A stretch of 64,000 nt of DNA from Lysobacteraceae bacterium NML93-0793 (GCA_002324875.1 NTJG01000009.1:85425-149424); one strand, 5' to 3'; shown: positions 44,547 through 55,012, numbered from the stretch's first letter. Numbers and translations are program-made. The notes: a model not told the origin generated them from the letters alone.

Positions 44547-46403
44547 ATGCCCGTGCCGATCCGCCAGCTCCCTGACACCCTGATCAACCAGATCGCCGCC
44601 GGCGAGGTCGTCGAGCGGCCTGCATCGGTGGTCAAGGAGCTGGTCGAAAACGCGCTCGACGCCGGCGCCCGGCGTGTCGACATCGATCTGGAAGAAGGCG
44701 GGGTGCGCCTGATCCGCATCCGCGACGACGGCGGCGGCATTCCGCCCGAAGAATTGCCGCTGGCGGTGTCGCGGCACGCGACGAGCAAGATCGGTTCGCT
44801 CGATGATCTGGAAGCGGTGGCCACGCTCGGCTTCCGCGGCGAAGCCCTGCCGTCGATCGCCTCGGTCAGCCGGTTCACCCTGGCCTCGCGGCGTGACGAT
44901 GCGGAACACGGCGCGATGCTGCAGGTCGACGGCGGCACGGTCGGCGAGATCACGCCACGCCCGCACCCCCGTGGCACGACGGTCGAAGTGCGCGACCTGT
45001 TCTACAACGTGCCCGCGCGACGCAAGTTCCTGCGCGCCGAGCGCACCGAACTCGGGCACATCGAGGAGTGGCTGCGCGCGCTGGCGCTGGTGCGGCCCGA
45101 TGTCGAGTTGCGGGTGAGCCACAACGGCAAACCGTCGCGTCGCTACAAGGGCGAAGACAGCCTGTTCTCGGACGCGCGGTTGTCGGAAACGCTCGGCCGC
45201 GACTTCGCCGAGGCCGCGCTGCGCGTCGAACATGCGGCGGCCGGGCTGCAATTGCACGGCTGGATCGCGGCGCCGTCGTATTCGCGCGCGAGCGCCGATC
45301 AGCAGTATCTCTACGTCAATGGCCGCTCGATCCGCGATCGCAGCGTGGCCCACGCCGTGCGCCAGGCCTACGCGGACGTGCTGTATCACGGGCGCCAGCC
45401 GGCCTACGTGTTGTTTCTCGAACTCGATCCCACGCGTGTCGACGTCAACGTGCATCCGGCCAAGCACGAGGTGCGCTTCCGCGATGCGCGGCTGATCCAC
45501 GATTTCGTCTACCGCACGCTGCACGAGGCGCTCGCGGGTACGCGCGCGGGGCAGGCCGCACCGGCCGTCGACACCTACGCCGTCGCGCCGTCTGCGGCCG
45601 GGCCAAGCGGCAGCGCAGCCAATGCGCCGTCTGCGACCTGGTCACGGCCGATGCCGCAGTCGCATCTGTCGCTGCGCGTCGACGAGGCGCGTGCGGCGTA
45701 CGCGAGTCTCTATGGAGCCGGGTACGGCAACACGTCGGCGGTCGGGACGCCCACGGTGATGGCCCCATCGACGGCGGAGACGGGCCCGGTCGCGACCGGG
45801 CAGGATCATGCAGCGCAGGTGCCGCCGCTCGGGTATGCGGTGGCACAGCTGCACGGGATTTACATCCTCAGCCAGGCGGCCGACGGGATGATCGTCGTCG
45901 ACATGCACGCCGCGCACGAGCGCATCGGCTACGAGGCGCTGAAGCGCGCGCACGATGGCGAGGGCGTGCGCCTGCAACCCTTGCTGGTGCCGCAGACGGT
46001 GGCGGTCTCGGAGCGCGAGGCGGATGTCGCCGAGCAGGAGGCGGCCACGCTGGCCGAGCTCGGCTTCGAGGTCTCGCGCAGCGGGCCGCAGTCGTTGATG
46101 CTGCGCAGCGTGCCGGCGCTGCTCGCCCAGGGCGACACCGAGGCATTGCTGCGCGACGTGCTGGCCGATCTGCGCGAACACGGCGAGAGCCGGCGCGTGC
46201 GCGCCGCCCGTGACGAGCTGCTGTCGACGATGGCCTGCCACGGCGCGGTGCGCGCCAACCGACGCCTTACCCTGCCCGAAATGAACGCCCTGCTGCGGCA
46301 GATGGAAGCCACCGAGCGCTCGGGCCAGTGCAATCACGGGCGGCCGACCTGGGCGCATTTCCCCTTGGCCGAAATCGACCGCTGGTTCCTGAGAGGGCGC
46401 TGA
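44547..46403 (+). CDS. mutL: DNA mismatch repair protein MutL
   Basis: Matchmaker ATPase linking MutS recognition to the nick in mismatch repair. 618 residues with the GHKL motifs ([43 protein letters not shown]), a Ser/Ala/Pro linker (about 340-430) and a C-terminal dimerisation domain ending [18 protein letters not shown]. The C-terminal endonuclease motif DQHAxxERxxYE is not present as such (here [14 protein letters not shown] with a QHA-to-MHA change), and the CPHGRP zinc motif appears as CNHGRPTW. Confidence 0.96.
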   Translation: MPVPIRQLPDTLINQIAAGEVVERPASVVKELVENALDAGARRVDIDLEEGGVRLIRIRDDGGGIPPEELPLAVSRHATSKIGSLDDLEAVATLGFRGEALPSIASVSRFTLASRRDDAEHGAMLQVDGGTVGEITPRPHPRGTTVEVRDLFYNVPARRKFLRAERTELGHIEEWLRALALVRPDVELRVSHNGKPSRRYKGEDSLFSDARLSETLGRDFAEAALRVEHAAAGLQLHGWIAAPSYSRASADQQYLYVNGRSIRDRSVAHAVRQAYADVLYHGRQPAYVLFLELDPTRVDVNVHPAKHEVRFRDARLIHDFVYRTLHEALAGTRAGQAAPAVDTYAVAPSAAGPSGSAANAPSATWSRPMPQSHLSLRVDEARAAYASLYGAGYGNTSAVGTPTVMAPSTAETGPVATGQDHAAQVPPLGYAVAQLHGIYILSQAADGMIVVDMHAAHERIGYEALKRAHDGEGVRLQPLLVPQTVAVSEREADVAEQEAATLAELGFEVSRSGPQSLMLRSVPALLAQGDTEALLRDVLADLREHGESRRVRAARDELLSTMACHGAVRANRRLTLPEMNALLRQMEATERSGQCNHGRPTWAHFPLAEIDRWFLRGR

Positions 46404-46404
46404 C

Positions 46405-47355
46405 ATGAAGGTCTTCTCGCGTGGTCGAGTCTGCGGTCTGGTCGTCGCGCTGCTGCTCGCGGGCTGCGAGGCGGCGCCCGGTGTCGCGAACGATGCGAGC
46501 GCGCGCGCTGAGGCCGAGCGCCTGGATGCCGAATTCGCATCGCGTATCCAGGTCGCGCGGATGGCGCGTGAGGAAGCGCTGACCGCGCCCGATGGCTGGA
46601 CCGGTCTGACCGGGTTGCACCGGATCGAACTGCGCTCGCATTTCATCGGCAGCGCACCCGGCAGCGGCATCCGGCTCGGTCACGGGCCGGCGCAGCTGGG
46701 GCTGCTGCAGAGCGGCGACGGCACCTATGCATTCACGCCCGAGCGCGGCGTCGCGCTGACGCTGGACGGGACGCCGGTCACCGGCCGCGTGCTGCTGCGC
46801 AGCGACCGTGACGGCGGACCCGACTGGCTGGAATTCGACGACGGCCGCGGTGCGCTGTCGATCATCGAGCGCAGCGGCATCGCCTTCGTACGCGTGCGCC
46901 ATGCCGACGCCGAGGCGCGGCGGCGTTTCGCGGGTCTCGAGTATTGGCCGATCGACCGGAACTGGCAGATCGAGGCGACCTTCACCCCGGCCGCGCCCGG
47001 CACCCGTGTCGACATCGCCAACATCCTCGGCCTGGTCGAACCGACCGTCTCCCCGGGCACGGTGCGTTTCGATCGCGACGGGGTGACGTATGCATTGCAG
47101 GCGCTCGAGGGCGCCGACGGCGGTCTGTTCCTGATCCTCGCCGACCGCACCAGCGGACGCGGCAGCTACAGCGCGGGCCGCTATCTCGATACCGCCGCGC
47201 CGGGCGCCGACGGCCGCGTCGTGCTCGATTTCAACCGCGCCTACAATCCGCCCTGCGCCTTCACCGCCTTCGCCACCTGTCCGCTGCCACCGGATGGCAA
47301 CCGGCTCGATCTCGCGATCGAAGCGGGCGAAAAGGCCTATCGTCCGGCGCACTGA
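46405..47355 (+). CDS. DUF1684 lipoprotein
   Basis: A 316-residue DUF1684 protein with a lipoprotein signal (VVALLLAGCEAAPG, Cys at about residue 22). The conserved end pattern is DFNRAYNPPCAFTAFATCPLPP. The family is widespread and has no firmly assigned function. It starts 2 bp after the mutL stop, so it is likely cotranscribed with mutL, and the TraB/GumN-like gene follows 22 bp later. Confidence 0.88.
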   Translation: MKVFSRGRVCGLVVALLLAGCEAAPGVANDASARAEAERLDAEFASRIQVARMAREEALTAPDGWTGLTGLHRIELRSHFIGSAPGSGIRLGHGPAQLGLLQSGDGTYAFTPERGVALTLDGTPVTGRVLLRSDRDGGPDWLEFDDGRGALSIIERSGIAFVRVRHADAEARRRFAGLEYWPIDRNWQIEATFTPAAPGTRVDIANILGLVEPTVSPGTVRFDRDGVTYALQALEGADGGLFLILADRTSGRGSYSAGRYLDTAAPGADGRVVLDFNRAYNPPCAFTAFATCPLPPDGNRLDLAIEAGEKAYRPAH

Positions 47356-47377
47356 GCGCCTCGCCACCGGAGTGTCC

Positions 47378-48439
47378 ATGTCGCGTCGCCGTCGTTTCCG
47401 TGTTCTTCCCACGCTCGCGGTCGTCCTGTCGCTGCTGGTCGGCGGCGGGGTGCAGGCCGAGCGTCCCGCGCTCCCGCAGATCGCCGACGTGCCGGTGGTC
47501 GACGCGCCGGCCGGGCAGCCCGGCGACGTGCCGCGCATCGCCGAAGTGCCGCGTACGCCGCCGGTGCCGCTGTTGTGGCGCGTGGCGGGCGAGGCCGGTG
47601 ATCTCTATCTGCTCGGTTCCTTCCACTTCCTCACGGCGGACGACTATCCACTCGCCGACGAGGTGGAGCAGGCGTTCGCGGCGGCGGATGAAGTGGTGTT
47701 CGAACTCGCGCCCGAGGAACTGCATTCCCCGACGCTCGCGATGCAGATGATGCAGGCCGGGTTGCGCACCGACGGCAGCCGCCTCGACGACGACCTGCCT
47801 GCCGATGCCGCCGCGCGACTGGCGGCCTGGGGTGACGTGAACCGCACCACGCTGCAGGCGACCGGTCTCGGCGCGCAGGCGTTCCAGCTGTTCGAGCCCT
47901 GGTTCGCCTCGTTGCTGGTGACCACGACCGAGCTCGGACGTTACGGGCTGCAGGCCCAGCACGGTCTCGATGTGCATCTCGCACGCCGCGCGCGCGAGGC
48001 CGGGCTGGCGACCGCCGGTCTGGAAACCGCCGCGCAGCAGATCGAATTCCTCGACGGCATGGCGCGGCCCGACCAGGTGCAGATGCTGCTCGAAGCGCTC
48101 GACCAGGCGGATGCCGGCCCGGCGGCCATCGAAGCCCTGCATTCGACCTGGCGCGCGGGCGATGCCGAGACCTTGTGGGCCGACATGGCCGGCGACATGC
48201 GCGCGCGCTCGCCGGCGCTCTACGCCCGCATCAACACCAGCCGCAACGATGCCTGGTTGCCCAAGCTCGAACAGATGCTGCAGCAGCCGGGCACGATCCT
48301 CGTCGTCGTGGGTGCGCTGCACCTGCTCGGCGAGGACGGCGTGGTGGAGAAGCTCGCAGCGAAGGGCTACGCGGTGGAGCGGATCTGCGCGGCCTGCGCT
48401 GCCGGCCCGGCCGTGTCCGGCGCAGCCGGCGCCCGCTGA
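47378..48439 (+). CDS. TraB/GumN family protein
   Basis: A 353-residue secreted or periplasmic protein with a signal peptide (about 1-27, ending VQAE). TraB/GumN-like pattern: LLGSFHFLTADDYPL, VVFELAPEEL and C-terminal ILVVVGALHLLGEDGVVEKL with conserved His. It resembles GumN-type proteins of xanthomonads; possible metalloprotease-like activity is a family hypothesis. Start ATG at 47378 gives the signal peptide; an upstream in-frame ATG lies inside the DUF1684 gene. Confidence 0.88.
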   Translation: MSRRRRFRVLPTLAVVLSLLVGGGVQAERPALPQIADVPVVDAPAGQPGDVPRIAEVPRTPPVPLLWRVAGEAGDLYLLGSFHFLTADDYPLADEVEQAFAAADEVVFELAPEELHSPTLAMQMMQAGLRTDGSRLDDDLPADAAARLAAWGDVNRTTLQATGLGAQAFQLFEPWFASLLVTTTELGRYGLQAQHGLDVHLARRAREAGLATAGLETAAQQIEFLDGMARPDQVQMLLEALDQADAGPAAIEALHSTWRAGDAETLWADMAGDMRARSPALYARINTSRNDAWLPKLEQMLQQPGTILVVVGALHLLGEDGVVEKLAAKGYAVERICAACAAGPAVSGAAGAR

Positions 48440-48451
48440 CACCGCGCGCCG

Positions 48452-48868
48452 TCAGGGCGCGATCAGTTCGATGCAGTCCACCGGGCACGCGGGCACGCAC
48501 AGCTCGCAACCGGTGCACAGCGCTTCGATCACCGTGTGCATCAGCTTCGAGCCGCCGACGATCGCGTCGACCGGGCAGGCCTGGATGCACTTGGTGCAGC
48601 CGATGCAGTCGGCCTCGATGATCAGTGCAACCCGCGCCGCGGCGTGGAATTGGCCGCGTGTGCGGTCATAGGGACGCGCAGGCACGCCGAGCAGTCGGGC
48701 CAGCATGCGCGCACCGGCATCGCCGCCGGGCGGACAGCGATCGACGTCCGCCGTGCCGGCGGCCATCGCCTCGGCATACGGACGGCAGCCGTCGAAGCTG
48801 CACTGGCCGCACTGGGTCTGCGGCAGCAGGCGATCGAGACGTTCGACCAGAGGCGGTTCGGCGTGCAT
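48452..48868 (-). CDS. RnfB-like ferredoxin with 4Fe-4S clusters
   Basis: A 138-residue protein similar to the RnfB ferredoxin module: an N-terminal 4Fe-4S-type motif ([17 protein letters not shown]) and two C-terminal clusters ([32 protein letters not shown]). The usual N-terminal membrane helix of RnfB is absent and no other rnf genes are nearby, so it probably works as a soluble electron carrier. It is convergent with the TraB/GumN gene and lies 60 bp downstream of metG on the same strand. Confidence 0.88.
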   Translation of the reverse strand: MHAEPPLVERLDRLLPQTQCGQCSFDGCRPYAEAMAAGTADVDRCPPGGDAGARMLARLLGVPARPYDRTRGQFHAAARVALIIEADCIGCTKCIQACPVDAIVGGSKLMHTVIEALCTGCELCVPACPVDCIELIAP

Positions 48869-48928
48869 CGGTGGGGCGTGGAGGTATGGACGGCGGCACG
48901 CGAACGCGACGCGGCGTGCCGCAAGCGG

Positions 48929-51001
48929 TCAGCGGACCTGCATGCCCGGCCGGGCGGTGGCATCGGCGTCCAGCAATGCGAGCGCGCCGCCGTCGAATCC
49001 GGCCGACAGGATCATGCCTTCGCTGATCCCGAAGCGCATCTTGCGCGGGGCGAGGTTGGCGATGAACACGACGTTGCGACCGATCAGCGCGTCCGGCTCG
49101 TCGTAGCTCGCGCGAATGCCGGAGAAGATCTGGCGCGTGCCGAGATCGCCGGCATCGAGCTCGAAGCGCAGCAGCTTGTCCGAGCCCTCGACGAACTCGC
49201 AGGCGACGACCTTGCCGATACGCAGGTCGAGCTTCGCGAAATCATCGATCGAGATATGGGCCGGCGCGTCCGCGTCAGCCGGTTTCGCCGGCGACGCGGC
49301 TGGGGCCTCGACCGGCTTCTTCGGGGTGGCAGGTGCGGCCGGGGCAGCCGCGAGGGTGTCCTTGGAGGCGTCGGTCATGGCGTCGATCTGCTTGGGGTCG
49401 ATTCGGGTGAACAAGGGGGCGTAGGGCTGGATGACGTGGTCGAGCAGCGGCCGCTCGATCGCGCTCCAGTGCGGCGCATCGACGCCGAAGAACGCGTCGA
49501 CCTCGGCCGCGATACGGGGCAGCACCGGCCGCAGCGCGGTCGCCAGCACGCGGAACAGGTTCAGGCCCTGGGTGCAGACCGCCTGCAGCTCGGCGTCGGC
49601 GCCCGCCTGCTTGGCGATGACCCAGGGCTTGCGCTCGTCGATGTAGCGATTGGCCTCGTCGGCCAGCGCCATCACCTGGCGCAGCACGCTGGCGGGTTCG
49701 TTGCGCGCATAGGCCTCGCGGATGGGCGTGAGCGCCTCGAGGAAACGCACGTACATGGCCGGTTCGGGCAGCGCGGGGGCCAGGCGGCCGTCGAAGCGCT
49801 TGCCGATGAAGCCCGCGCAGCGGCTGGCGAGGTTGACGAACTTGCCGACGAGATCGGCGTTGACCCGGGCGATGAAGTCGCCGAGGTTGAGGTCCAGATC
49901 GTCCACGCCGCCCGACGACTTGGCCGCGTAGTAGTAGCGCAGCGCTTCGGGATCGAGCCCCTGCTCGAGATAGGTGCGCGCCATGACGAAGGTGCCGCGC
50001 GACTTCGACATTTTCGCGCCGTCGACGGTCAGATAGCCGTTGACGTGCAGCCGCGTCGGCACGCGCAGGCCGGCGCCGTGCAGCATCGCCGGCCAGAACA
50101 GACCGTGGAAGTTGACGATGTCCTTGCCGATGAAGTGGTGCAGCTCGGTGCCGGCATCGGCGGCCAGCCAGGCATCGAAATCGATGCCCTCGCGCGCGCA
50201 CAGCGCCTTGAAGCTGCTGAGATACCCGATCGGTGCATCCAGCCAGACGTAGAAGAACTTGCCCGGATGGCCGGGAATCTCGAAGCCGAAATAGGGCGCG
50301 TCGCGCGAGATGTCCCAGGCGCGCAGGCCGCCATCGCCATCGAGCCATTCCGCCAGTTTCGCCTTCACGCCCGGCAACGCGACATCGCCCGCGAGCCATT
50401 CGCGGAGGAACGCTTCGAAGTGCCCGAGTTCGAAGAAGAAATGCTCGGACTCGCGCAGTTCCGGCGTGGCGCCGCTGACGACGGACACCGGATCGATCAG
50501 ATCGCCCGGCGAATACGTGGCGCCGCAGTGTTCGCAGTTGTCGCCGTACTGGTCCGGCGTGCCGCACTTCGGGCAGGTGCCTTTGACGTAGCGGTCGGGC
50601 AGGAACATGCCGCGCACCGGATCGTAGAGCTGGGCCACGTCGCGCCGCGCGATGTGGCCGCCGGCGTCGAGGCGGGCGTAGATCGTCTCGACCAGTGCGC
50701 GGTTGCCGGCCGAATGGGTCGAATCGTAATGATCGAACGCGACGCCGAAGTCGGCGAAATCCCGCTCGTGCCCGGCCTGGATGCCTGAGATGAAGTCTTC
50801 CGGCGTGCGCCCGGCCTTCTCGGCCGCCAGCATGATCGGCGTGCCGTGGGTGTCGTCGGCACAGACGAAGTGCGCGGTATCGCCGTCCATGCGCCGCGCC
50901 CGCACCCAGATGTCGGCCTGGATGTAGCCGACCAGATGGCCCAGGTGCAACGGGCCATTGGCGTAGGGCAGGGCGGTGGTGACGAGCAGCTGGCGGGGCA
51001 T
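48929..51001 (-). CDS. metG: Methionyl-tRNA synthetase
   Basis: Charges initiator and elongator tRNA-Met. 690 residues from ATG 51001 (MPRQLLVTTALPYANG). HIGH-like PLHLGHLVGY near residue 20, zinc knuckles CPKCGTPDQYGDNCEHC, the KMSKS loop GAKMSKSRGTF and a C-terminal tRNA-binding domain (DFAKLDLRIGKVVACEFV), joined by an Ala/Pro-rich linker. A frame extending upstream to 51106 is Arg-rich and rejected. It faces mrp across the DUF2147 gene; the terminator at 51112 separates it from DUF2147. Confidence 0.97.
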   Translation of the reverse strand: MPRQLLVTTALPYANGPLHLGHLVGYIQADIWVRARRMDGDTAHFVCADDTHGTPIMLAAEKAGRTPEDFISGIQAGHERDFADFGVAFDHYDSTHSAGNRALVETIYARLDAGGHIARRDVAQLYDPVRGMFLPDRYVKGTCPKCGTPDQYGDNCEHCGATYSPGDLIDPVSVVSGATPELRESEHFFFELGHFEAFLREWLAGDVALPGVKAKLAEWLDGDGGLRAWDISRDAPYFGFEIPGHPGKFFYVWLDAPIGYLSSFKALCAREGIDFDAWLAADAGTELHHFIGKDIVNFHGLFWPAMLHGAGLRVPTRLHVNGYLTVDGAKMSKSRGTFVMARTYLEQGLDPEALRYYYAAKSSGGVDDLDLNLGDFIARVNADLVGKFVNLASRCAGFIGKRFDGRLAPALPEPAMYVRFLEALTPIREAYARNEPASVLRQVMALADEANRYIDERKPWVIAKQAGADAELQAVCTQGLNLFRVLATALRPVLPRIAAEVDAFFGVDAPHWSAIERPLLDHVIQPYAPLFTRIDPKQIDAMTDASKDTLAAAPAAPATPKKPVEAPAASPAKPADADAPAHISIDDFAKLDLRIGKVVACEFVEGSDKLLRFELDAGDLGTRQIFSGIRASYDEPDALIGRNVVFIANLAPRKMRFGISEGMILSAGFDGGALALLDADATARPGMQVR

Positions 51002-51105
51002 GGGCGTGACGGTGGCGAGCGGTCGGGGATTATCGCACGCGGCACCGATGCGCCCGGCCGATGGCGCGATGCGGTGTCTTCGCTGATGGCGCCTGCCGGC
51101 CGCCA

Positions 51106-51133
51106 CGAAAAAGGCCCGGCGATTGCCGGGCCT
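51106..51133 (-). terminator. Rho-independent terminator of the DUF2147 gene
   Basis: On the minus strand a hairpin AGGCCCGGC/GCCGGGCCT (51133-51112, loop of 4) is followed by a TTTTT run. It lies 35 bases beyond the DUF2147 stop and before the metG start. Confidence 0.8.
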
Positions 51134-51167
51134 GTCGGGTCAGCCTCGTCGGCTCACGCGCAGCACA

Positions 51168-51608
51168 TCACTCGCGCTGCCACACCTGCTCGCGGCAGAT
51201 GAACGCCACGCAGCCCGAGACGCCGAGCCGGTTGGCATCGAGCATCTTGGCCTTCGAGCGGTAGGTCTTGCCGTTGGCCGGGTCGAGGATCGTGCCGCCC
51301 GACCACTCGCTGCCATCGGGACGCATATCCCAGAGGATCGTCATACCGGTGATCGGGCGATTGCGGCGATCGCCGCTGCACTTGTCGCAGGTCGGGTTGG
51401 GGCCGCGGTCGGACTGCAGCACCTGGGCCACGCGGCCGCTGAGCGTGCCGTTGGCGGCCTGGGTGATCTCGACGATCGACTTCACCTGGCCGGTGTTGTC
51501 GTCGATCGTCTTCCAGCGGCCGACCGGCGACTGCGCCGACGCCGACAGCGAGGCCAGCATCAGCGGCAGTGCGGCGAGCGCCAGCCATCCCATCTTGTTC
51601 TTCAACAT
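51168..51608 (-). CDS. DUF2147 exported protein
   Basis: A 146-residue exported protein with a cleavable signal (LPLMLASLSASAQ). DUF2147 traits are SPVGRWKTIDDNTG, GRVAQVLQ, CDKCSGDRRNRPITGMTI and the final LGVSGCVAFICREQVWQR. Cys pairs suggest a disulfide-stabilised lipocalin-like beta-barrel. Function unknown. It is divergent from mrp and ends in its own terminator. Confidence 0.92.
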   Translation of the reverse strand: MLKNKMGWLALAALPLMLASLSASAQSPVGRWKTIDDNTGQVKSIVEITQAANGTLSGRVAQVLQSDRGPNPTCDKCSGDRRNRPITGMTILWDMRPDGSEWSGGTILDPANGKTYRSKAKMLDANRLGVSGCVAFICREQVWQRE

Positions 51609-51779
51609 CGGTCTCCTCCCTCAAGGACTGCGACGACTCGGCAGGCTTGCCCGCGCAGGTGGCGGAGTTATAGCCGATCGGATGCGGGCGCGTCGAAGGC
51701 GTGCGCCGTCGTTCAGCGGCCGGCGCGAAACGGCCGCCCCCACTAGAATGACGGCCTGCTTCCGACACATTGAACCGCC

Positions 51780-52634
51780 ATGTCCCTCCGCGCCGTCGCG
51801 CGCGCGCCGCAAGGTGCGCTGTCTCCCAACCCCCGCATCCGCAACATCATCGCCGTCGGCTCGGGCAAGGGCGGGGTGGGGAAGTCGACGACCGCGGTGA
51901 ATCTGGCGCTCGCGCTGGCGGCTGACGGTCCGCGCGTGGGCATCCTGGATGCGGACGTCTATGGCCCCAGCGTGCCCACGATGCTGGGGCTGTCGGGCAA
52001 GCCCGACAGTCCGGACGGCAAGTCCATCCTGCCGATGCGTGCGCACGGCATCGAGGCGATGTCGATCGGTTTCCTGGTCGAGTCGGACACGCCGATGATC
52101 TGGCGCGGGCCCATGGCAACCTCGGCGCTCACACAGCTGCTCAACGACACGCTGTGGGGCGGGGACGAGGGGCTCGACTATCTGCTGGTCGATCTGCCGC
52201 CGGGCACCGGCGATATCCAGTTGACGCTGTCGCAGAAGATTCCGGTCGCCGGCGCGGTGATCGTGACCACGCCGCAGGATGTGGCCACGCTGGACGCGCG
52301 CAAGGCGCTGAAGATGTTCGAGAAGGTCGAGGTCGCGGTGCTGGGGCTGGTGGAGAACATGGCCCAGCACGTGTGTTCGAACTGCGGCCATGTCGAGCAT
52401 CTGTTCGGCAGCGGCGGCGGCGAGCGCATGGCGGCGCAATACGGCGTCCCGCTGCTGGGCTCGCTGCCGCTCGAGATCGGCATCCGCGAACAGGGGGATG
52501 CGGGCGTGCCGATCATGATGTCGGCACCGGAATCGGCGGCCGCGCAGGCGTATCTCGAGACCGGGCGTCGTCTCGTCGCCGAGCTGGAACGGCGTCCGCG
52601 GGCCCCGATGTCGATTCAGGCGGCGCTGGTCTGA
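51780..52634 (+). CDS. mrp: Iron-sulfur cluster carrier ATPase Mrp/ApbC
   Basis: A P-loop NTPase that carries and transfers Fe-S clusters to apoproteins. 284 residues with deviant Walker A GSGKGGVGKST, VDLPPGTGD and VTTPQDVA, and the cluster-binding CxxC in HVCSNCGH. The N-terminal MIP18-like domain of longer Mrp forms is missing, normal for this clade. A TAGAAT box lies about 30 bases before the ATG. Confidence 0.95.
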   Translation: MSLRAVARAPQGALSPNPRIRNIIAVGSGKGGVGKSTTAVNLALALAADGPRVGILDADVYGPSVPTMLGLSGKPDSPDGKSILPMRAHGIEAMSIGFLVESDTPMIWRGPMATSALTQLLNDTLWGGDEGLDYLLVDLPPGTGDIQLTLSQKIPVAGAVIVTTPQDVATLDARKALKMFEKVEVAVLGLVENMAQHVCSNCGHVEHLFGSGGGERMAAQYGVPLLGSLPLEIGIREQGDAGVPIMMSAPESAAAQAYLETGRRLVAELERRPRAPMSIQAALV

Positions 52635-52915
52635 CGACAGCGCGAGGCCGCGGCACCGGCATGCGCGCACGCAGCCGCCGATCCGTCCAAACCGTCGTCG
52701 TGCTGCCCGGGCGCCTGCGCAGGTCGTTGCCGACGATGCGCGATGTCGGGACGGGATCGGCGGCACGTTTCTGTTCCGAGCGTCGTCATCCGCCTGAGAC
52801 CGCGCCACAGCGGGTGCGCCAGGGCGCCCCGAGGATGCAGGCATACCGGGGGTGACGCGGGAAGGAGCGGCGGCGACAATGCATCCCCCTGCCTCTGCGC
52901 ACCAGGCCTCTCCCG
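52635..52915. other. 281-bp spacer before dcd, nothing recognised
   Basis: GC-rich sequence between mrp and dcd with no supportable frame, tRNA or hairpin terminator. Confidence 0.5.
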
Positions 52916-53488
52916 ATGACCATCAAGTCCGACCGCTGGATCCGCCGCATGTCCGAACAGCCCGGGGGCATGATCGAGCCGTTCGAGGCCGGGCAGATCA
53001 AGCAGGACGCCGGCGGCCAGCGCATCGTCAGCTACGGCACGTCGAGCTACGGCTACGACGTGCGCTGCTCGCGCGAGTTCAAGATCTTCACCAACATCAA
53101 CTCGACGATCGTCGATCCGAAGCACTTCGACCCGGGCAGCTTCGTCGATGTCGAGGCCGACGAATGCATCATCCCGCCGAACTCGTTCGCGCTGGCGCGC
53201 ACGGTCGAGTACTTCCGCATTCCGCGTGACGTGCTGGTGGTGTGTCTGGGCAAGAGCACGTATGCGCGCTGCGGGATCATCGTCAACGTCACGCCGCTCG
53301 AGCCGGAATGGGAGGGCCATGTGACACTCGAGTTCAGCAACACCACGCCGCTGCCGGCGCGCATCTACGCGAACGAAGGCGTGGCGCAGATGCTGTTCTT
53401 CCAGTCGGACGAGGTCTGCGAGATCTCGTATCGCGACCGCGGCGGCAAGTACCAGGGCCAGACCGGGGTCACGCTGCCGCGCACCTGA
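52916..53488 (+). CDS. dcd: dCTP deaminase
   Basis: Deaminates dCTP to dUTP for thymidylate synthesis. 190 residues with [82 protein letters not shown] and the final [14 protein letters not shown]. Typical length; the start at ATG 52916 agrees with the family. Confidence 0.97.
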   Translation: MTIKSDRWIRRMSEQPGGMIEPFEAGQIKQDAGGQRIVSYGTSSYGYDVRCSREFKIFTNINSTIVDPKHFDPGSFVDVEADECIIPPNSFALARTVEYFRIPRDVLVVCLGKSTYARCGIIVNVTPLEPEWEGHVTLEFSNTTPLPARIYANEGVAQMLFFQSDEVCEISYRDRGGKYQGQTGVTLPRT

Positions 53489-53818
53489 GGTCCGGGCGGG
53501 CCATCGTTACCGCCGCGTGCCGACGGTCGCGGCACGCATCGAGCGTCCGGCGCTGGAGCCGGTCACCGTTCCAGCGCCCGCGGCACGTCAGGCCCGCGCT
53601 GTTGATTCAGCGCATGCTGCTGGAACTCGACGCCTTCGCGCCGAACGCCGGCCTCGGTGTGCGCGGCTTCGCGCGTGATCGTTCTTGACCGGACGAATCA
53701 CGGCCCACCGCGTTATGAATCATCCGCGCGTTCTGGATGACGCCGGACGACGGCGCGAGTGCGGTCTGCGATACAGCACCGCCTGCGTACACGCGCCGCA
53801 GCGTGCCCGGGAACCTGC
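53489..53818. other. 330-bp intergenic region
   Basis: GC-rich non-coding DNA between dcd and the HIT gene, which converge here. One short frame (about 53598-53688) reads like peptide sequence ending GVRGFARDRS, but it has no start signal and no recognised family. No terminator hairpin with a T run is obvious. Confidence 0.4.
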
Positions 53819-54238
53819 CTAGCGCGGCAGATGATGGCTCAAGATCCGGATCCGCTCGACGAGCTGCTCGGGCGCATACGGCCGCGCAGCGACTCGGCCC
53901 CAGACCGGCGCCGGCCACGCCGGATCGTCCTGGTTGCGTCCGATCACGTGCACATGCAGTTGCGGCACCAGATTGCCGAGCGCCGCGACGTTGAGCTTGA
54001 ACGGCTGGAACGCGGCACGCAGCGCGCGTGCCGCGATATCGATTTCGTCGGTGAGCGTTCGCCGCTGCGTCGCATCCAGATCGATGAGTTCGCGCGCCTC
54101 GGCGACGCGCGGCACCAGCACCAGCCAGGGATAGTTGGCATCGTCCATCAGGCGCAGTTCGCACAGGGCCAGACTGGCGAGCGGATGGGTGTCATCGGCG
54201 AGTCGCGGATCGAGAATGTAGCGGTCTGACGGGGGCAT
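53819..54238 (-). CDS. HIT-domain protein
   Basis: A 139-residue histidine-triad fold protein, nucleotide hydrolase or transferase family. The active-site segment reads QLHVHVIGR, with HxHxxGR-like order. The third His of the strict HxHxHxx triad is replaced here by Gly (two His only), as is common in this bacterial HIT group. Substrate unknown. It has DPRLADDTHPL at the N-terminus and FQPFKLNVAALGN before the active site. Same strand as the downstream-positioned dienelactone hydrolase with a 13-bp gap, suggesting one transcript. Confidence 0.85.
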   Translation of the reverse strand: MPPSDRYILDPRLADDTHPLASLALCELRLMDDANYPWLVLVPRVAEARELIDLDATQRRTLTDEIDIAARALRAAFQPFKLNVAALGNLVPQLHVHVIGRNQDDPAWPAPVWGRVAARPYAPEQLVERIRILSHHLPR

Positions 54239-54251
54239 GACGGTTCGTCCT

Positions 54252-54947
54252 TCAGCGAAGCGCTGTGGCGAGAAATTTCATCGTCCGGCGGCGTGCATCG
54301 GCAGCGCTGTCGGGCGCGTAGTGGGCGGGATCGACATCGCGATTGAAGCCGTGGCCCGCCGGGTACACGTGCACCTCGGCCTCGGGCTGCCGCTGGCGAT
54401 GGGCCGCGATGTCGTCGGGTGGAATGCTGCTGTCCTCGGCGCCGAAGTGGAACAACATCGGCGCCTGCAGCGTCTCGTCGAGAACAGGCACGGTGCGCGC
54501 GCCGTAGTAGCTCACCGCCGGCAGGCCGAGCCGCGTGTTGGCGAGAAACGCCAGCGTGCCGCCCCAGCAGAAGCCGACGGCCGCGATCTGCCGGTGACCG
54601 TCCTGGCGCAGCAGGTCCCGCGTTGCGCGCAGGATGCCGATCGCGGCGTCGAAGCCCAGCTCGCTCGCGAGGCGGCAGCCTTCGGCGAACCCGTCACTGT
54701 CGTACCGGAGCTCGACATTGCGGGCCACCGGGTCGAACAGGGCGGGTGCGACTGCGACGTAACCGGCCGCGGCGTAGCCGTCGGCGATGCTGCGAATGTG
54801 GGCGTTGACCCCGAAGATCTCCTGGATCACGACGATCGCGCCCTTGGCCGCCGCCTTGTGCGGCGGATCGGCGCGCCAGGCGGCGACCGGGCCGGCGGGT
54901 GTGGCGACGACGATGTCCCGACCCATGACGGTCTCCAGCGTGTTCAC
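54252..54947 (-). CDS. Dienelactone hydrolase family protein
   Basis: A 231-residue alpha/beta hydrolase of the dienelactone hydrolase (DLH) family with the nucleophile Cys in GFCWGG and the triad His near the C-terminus (PAGHGFN). [21 protein letters not shown] and [12 protein letters not shown] are family motifs. Such enzymes hydrolyse diverse lactones and esters; a true role in chlorocatechol breakdown is not implied. The first ATG at 54947 is used; MGRDI (54926) is a possible alternative. It is divergent from rimO. Confidence 0.9.
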   Translation of the reverse strand: MNTLETVMGRDIVVATPAGPVAAWRADPPHKAAAKGAIVVIQEIFGVNAHIRSIADGYAAAGYVAVAPALFDPVARNVELRYDSDGFAEGCRLASELGFDAAIGILRATRDLLRQDGHRQIAAVGFCWGGTLAFLANTRLGLPAVSYYGARTVPVLDETLQAPMLFHFGAEDSSIPPDDIAAHRQRQPEAEVHVYPAGHGFNRDVDPAHYAPDSAADARRRTMKFLATALR

Positions 54948-55006
54948 CTGACCGGCCCGAGTCTAACCGAGGCGCCACGCCGCAGTGGCCGCGGGAAGAC
55001 GAGCGG

Positions 55007-55012
55007 TATACT
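55007..55012 (+). promoter_or_regulatory. Possible -10 box of the rimO promoter
   Basis: TATACT sits 91 bases upstream of the rimO ATG, within the divergent rimO/dienelactone region. No clear -35 pairs with it at optimal spacing, so it is weak evidence. Confidence 0.3.

Noticed and set aside
53598..53688. Short peptide frame ending GVRGFARDRS
   Set aside because: No start signal and no conservation evidence; could be chance in GC-rich DNA.
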